Assembly: GCA_037127255.1 (NCBI GenBank) | Contig: JBANSL010000019.1 | Location: forward strand, 11,989,001 to 12,053,000 | Direction of reading: 5' to 3' | Length of the DNA stretch: 64,000 nt | Origin: Persicaria tinctoria | Taxonomy: Eukaryota > Streptophyta > Magnoliopsida > Caryophyllales > Polygonaceae | Part shown: piece by piece, positions 62,630 through 64,000 of the stretch | Layout of the letters: each line of letters begins with the position of its first letter | Position numbering within the stretch: position 1 is the stretch's first letter | Program-made: the position numbers and the translations under genes | Notes under the pieces: generated by a model | What the model was told of the DNA's origin: nothing | The model's database searches: none | What the model saw: only the letters and a program-made list of their open reading frames with translations

Positions 62630-64000
62630 ATGGACACTGGTGCCACCTCCCACATGACGAACTCCTCAGGTAACCTCTCATCTATTTCTTTTAAGGGCCC
62701 TGCTCACTCTATTATCGTCGGAAATGGTGGTCGTCTTGCTACTTCGGGAATTGGCCACGCCAAATTACAGACCCCAACCCACCTACTACACCTCAACAAT
62801 ATTCTTATTGCCCCAAAGATTGTCAAAAACCTTATATCTGTCCGTCGGTTCACTACTGACAACAACTTTTCCCTTACGTTTGATCCCTATGGTTTCTCTG
62901 TGAACGATCTTACTACGTGGGTTACTCGCATGAGATGTAGCAGCACCGGGGAGCTCTACCCTGTCACACCACCTTCTGCGTCCAGTCAGTCGTGCCTAGT
63001 CACCCTCTCGGCATCGTCGTCCAGCCTATGGCATGCACGTCTGGGCCATCCCAGCGCTGCCGTTCTAGATGTCCTCCGTTCCCAGAGTCTTGTCACCTGT
63101 ACTAAAGACCCACGCTCTGGTTTATGCTCTTCCTGCCAACTAGGCAAACATGTCAGACTGCCGTTCCAACGGTTTTTGACCTCTACCCTTGCTCCCTTTG
63201 ATATCATTCACAACGACATTTGGACCTCTCCCGTGCCTAGCAAGGAGGGTCACAAGTACTACCTCTTGTTTCTTGATGATTACACTCATTACTTATTGGT
63301 CTTCCCATTGCATTTCAAGTCCCAAGTGTTTCCTGTCTTTGCCAGATTCCATACCTACATCAAAACACAGTTTCACATATCCATCAAATGTTTCCAATGT
63401 GACAATGGCCGTGAATTTGACAACAAAGACTTTCACTCTTTCTTTGCCGCAAACGAGATCTCCTATCGCTTGTCTTGCCCCTATACTTCTCAGCAGAATG
63501 GCAAGGCAGAAAGAATCATCAGAACCATTACCAACATGATGCGCTCTCTCCTCTTCCACGCATCTATTCCCCTTCCCTATTGGCCTCACGCCTTATCCAC
63601 CACATGTTATCTCCTAAACATTCTCCCTTCCACTACCCTACACCATCGCTCGCCACCTCAGGCACTTTATTACGCCGAGCCTAGGAATGATCACCTTTGC
63701 ACCTTCGGGTGCTTGTGTTTCCCAAACCAGTCCTCCACAGCCCCGCACAAGCTTCACCCGCGCTCCACTCCATGTGTCTTTCTAGGCTATCCGTCTGATC
63801 ATCGCGGTTATCTTTGCCTCGATGTCAAGACCCATAAGCTTATTGTGTCACGTCATGTCACGTTTGATGAGTCTCGTTTTCCCTTTTCTCCTCCCCCTCT
63901 CCCCTCTTCCACACCTCCTGTGTCTCAGTCAGAGTCAGAGTCATCATTCCCTCACTTTCTGTTTCCCCAGAGCTCTCCCGGTGCTCCTGCCTCTCCCCCT
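62630..64000 (+). CDS. Copia protease-integrase open frame, second copy (partial)
   Basis: The frame is open from the Met of YMDTGATSHMT at 62630, and upstream into TQPTSSDSSW, to the window end, with no stop seen. It parallels the first copy: protease motif, LWHARLGHPS and CSSCQLGKH. The integrase core has HNDIWTSP, CDNGREFDN with the usual Gly, and QQNGKAERIIRT with the catalytic Glu retained. The C-terminal FLGYPSDHRGYLCLD block and a Ser/Pro-rich stretch follow, reaching the edge. All three integrase acidic residues are therefore present here, in contrast to the first copy. Whether reverse transcriptase follows lies outside the window. The true start codon is unclear. Confidence 0.87.
   Translation, partial: MDTGATSHMTNSSGNLSSISFKGPAHSIIVGNGGRLATSGIGHAKLQTPTHLLHLNNILIAPKIVKNLISVRRFTTDNNFSLTFDPYGFSVNDLTTWVTRMRCSSTGELYPVTPPSASSQSCLVTLSASSSSLWHARLGHPSAAVLDVLRSQSLVTCTKDPRSGLCSSCQLGKHVRLPFQRFLTSTLAPFDIIHNDIWTSPVPSKEGHKYYLLFLDDYTHYLLVFPLHFKSQVFPVFARFHTYIKTQFHISIKCFQCDNGREFDNKDFHSFFAANEISYRLSCPYTSQQNGKAERIIRTITNMMRSLLFHASIPLPYWPHALSTTCYLLNILPSTTLHHRSPPQALYYAEPRNDHLCTFGCLCFPNQSSTAPHKLHPRSTPCVFLGYPSDHRGYLCLDVKTHKLIVSRHVTFDESRFPFSPPPLPSSTPPVSQSESESSFPHFLFPQSSPGAPASPP

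Larger units (their letters stand above)
61720..64000 (+). mobile_element. Second copia derivative of the same small-LTR family, runs off the window
   Basis: The LTR 61720-61910 has the same ends (TGTATAGTGGG...TATTCTACA) but is longer because of an expanded TA microsatellite (about 61764-61855). TGGTATCAC at 61911 starts the primer site. The leader resembles that of the first copy (GGAACCCTAATTTGATCC, then a CGCCGCCGGC block) and includes extra GC-rich sequence. As in the first copy, no gag was found before the protease. Confidence 0.87.

Overview
The window is nuclear DNA of a flowering plant. The evidence is GT-AG introns in every gene, a chloroplast-type N-terminus on one gene, a tRNA-Met type retrotransposon primer site, and plant-type transposons throughout: CACTA, Mutator-like, Stowaway, Tourist/PIF-Harbinger, Helitron, Ty1/copia, L1-type LINE and a SINE with an Au/TS-like TTG tail. 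The low gene density and AT-rich spacers suggest a mid-sized, probably eudicot genome. I cannot name the species. No tRNA, rRNA or CRISPR features were seen.

Only two ordinary host genes are convincing. The first is the 3' end of a plus-strand gene at 1-934, whose product ends in a His/Pro/Gly-rich tail. The second is a complete eight-exon minus-strand gene at 31281-33847. It encodes a probably plastid-targeted alpha/beta hydrolase of the monoacylglycerol lipase / caffeoylshikimate esterase family. A third, weak minus-strand transcription unit may start near 52.3 kb. Coding-like remnants of unknown origin lie at 37.2-39.8 kb.

Layout. 1-6.3 kb: gene end, spacer, LTR-like remnants, and a Stowaway MITE inside one copy of a duplicated segment. 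6278-16829: a complete CACTA element with terminal inverted repeats and a GTG target duplication. It carries a decayed transposase gene and an apparently intact second gene (Ptta/En/Spm type). 16.8-20.2 kb: spacer with a LINE fragment. 20177-29878: a minus-strand Ty1/copia element with a 5-bp target duplication. A second, shortened copia (25047-27840) sits inside its coding region and a SINE sits in one LTR. 30.4-30.8 kb: remnant of a Mutator-type transposase. 31.3-33.8 kb: the hydrolase gene. 34061-35571: a long inverted repeat with a MITE mirrored in both arms. 36.4-41 kb: LINE stub, Stowaway and two Tourist-like elements interrupting coding-like sequence. 41.2-45.2 kb: a decayed L1-type LINE. 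45697-48140: a Mutator-like element with TIRs of about 120 bp enclosing a LINE fragment. 48.6-49.5 kb: degenerate tandem repeats. 52.4-58.1 kb: Helitron ends, including a 12-copy array of one 5' terminus. 58172 to the window end: copia derivatives with very small LTRs that retain only protease and integrase, with a LINE fragment between copies.

The window is therefore mostly a stratified transposon landscape. Many insertions have readable ends and target duplications, so their relative ages can be ordered. Element boundaries and splice sites were read by eye. Family names rest on recognised motifs, not on database searches.
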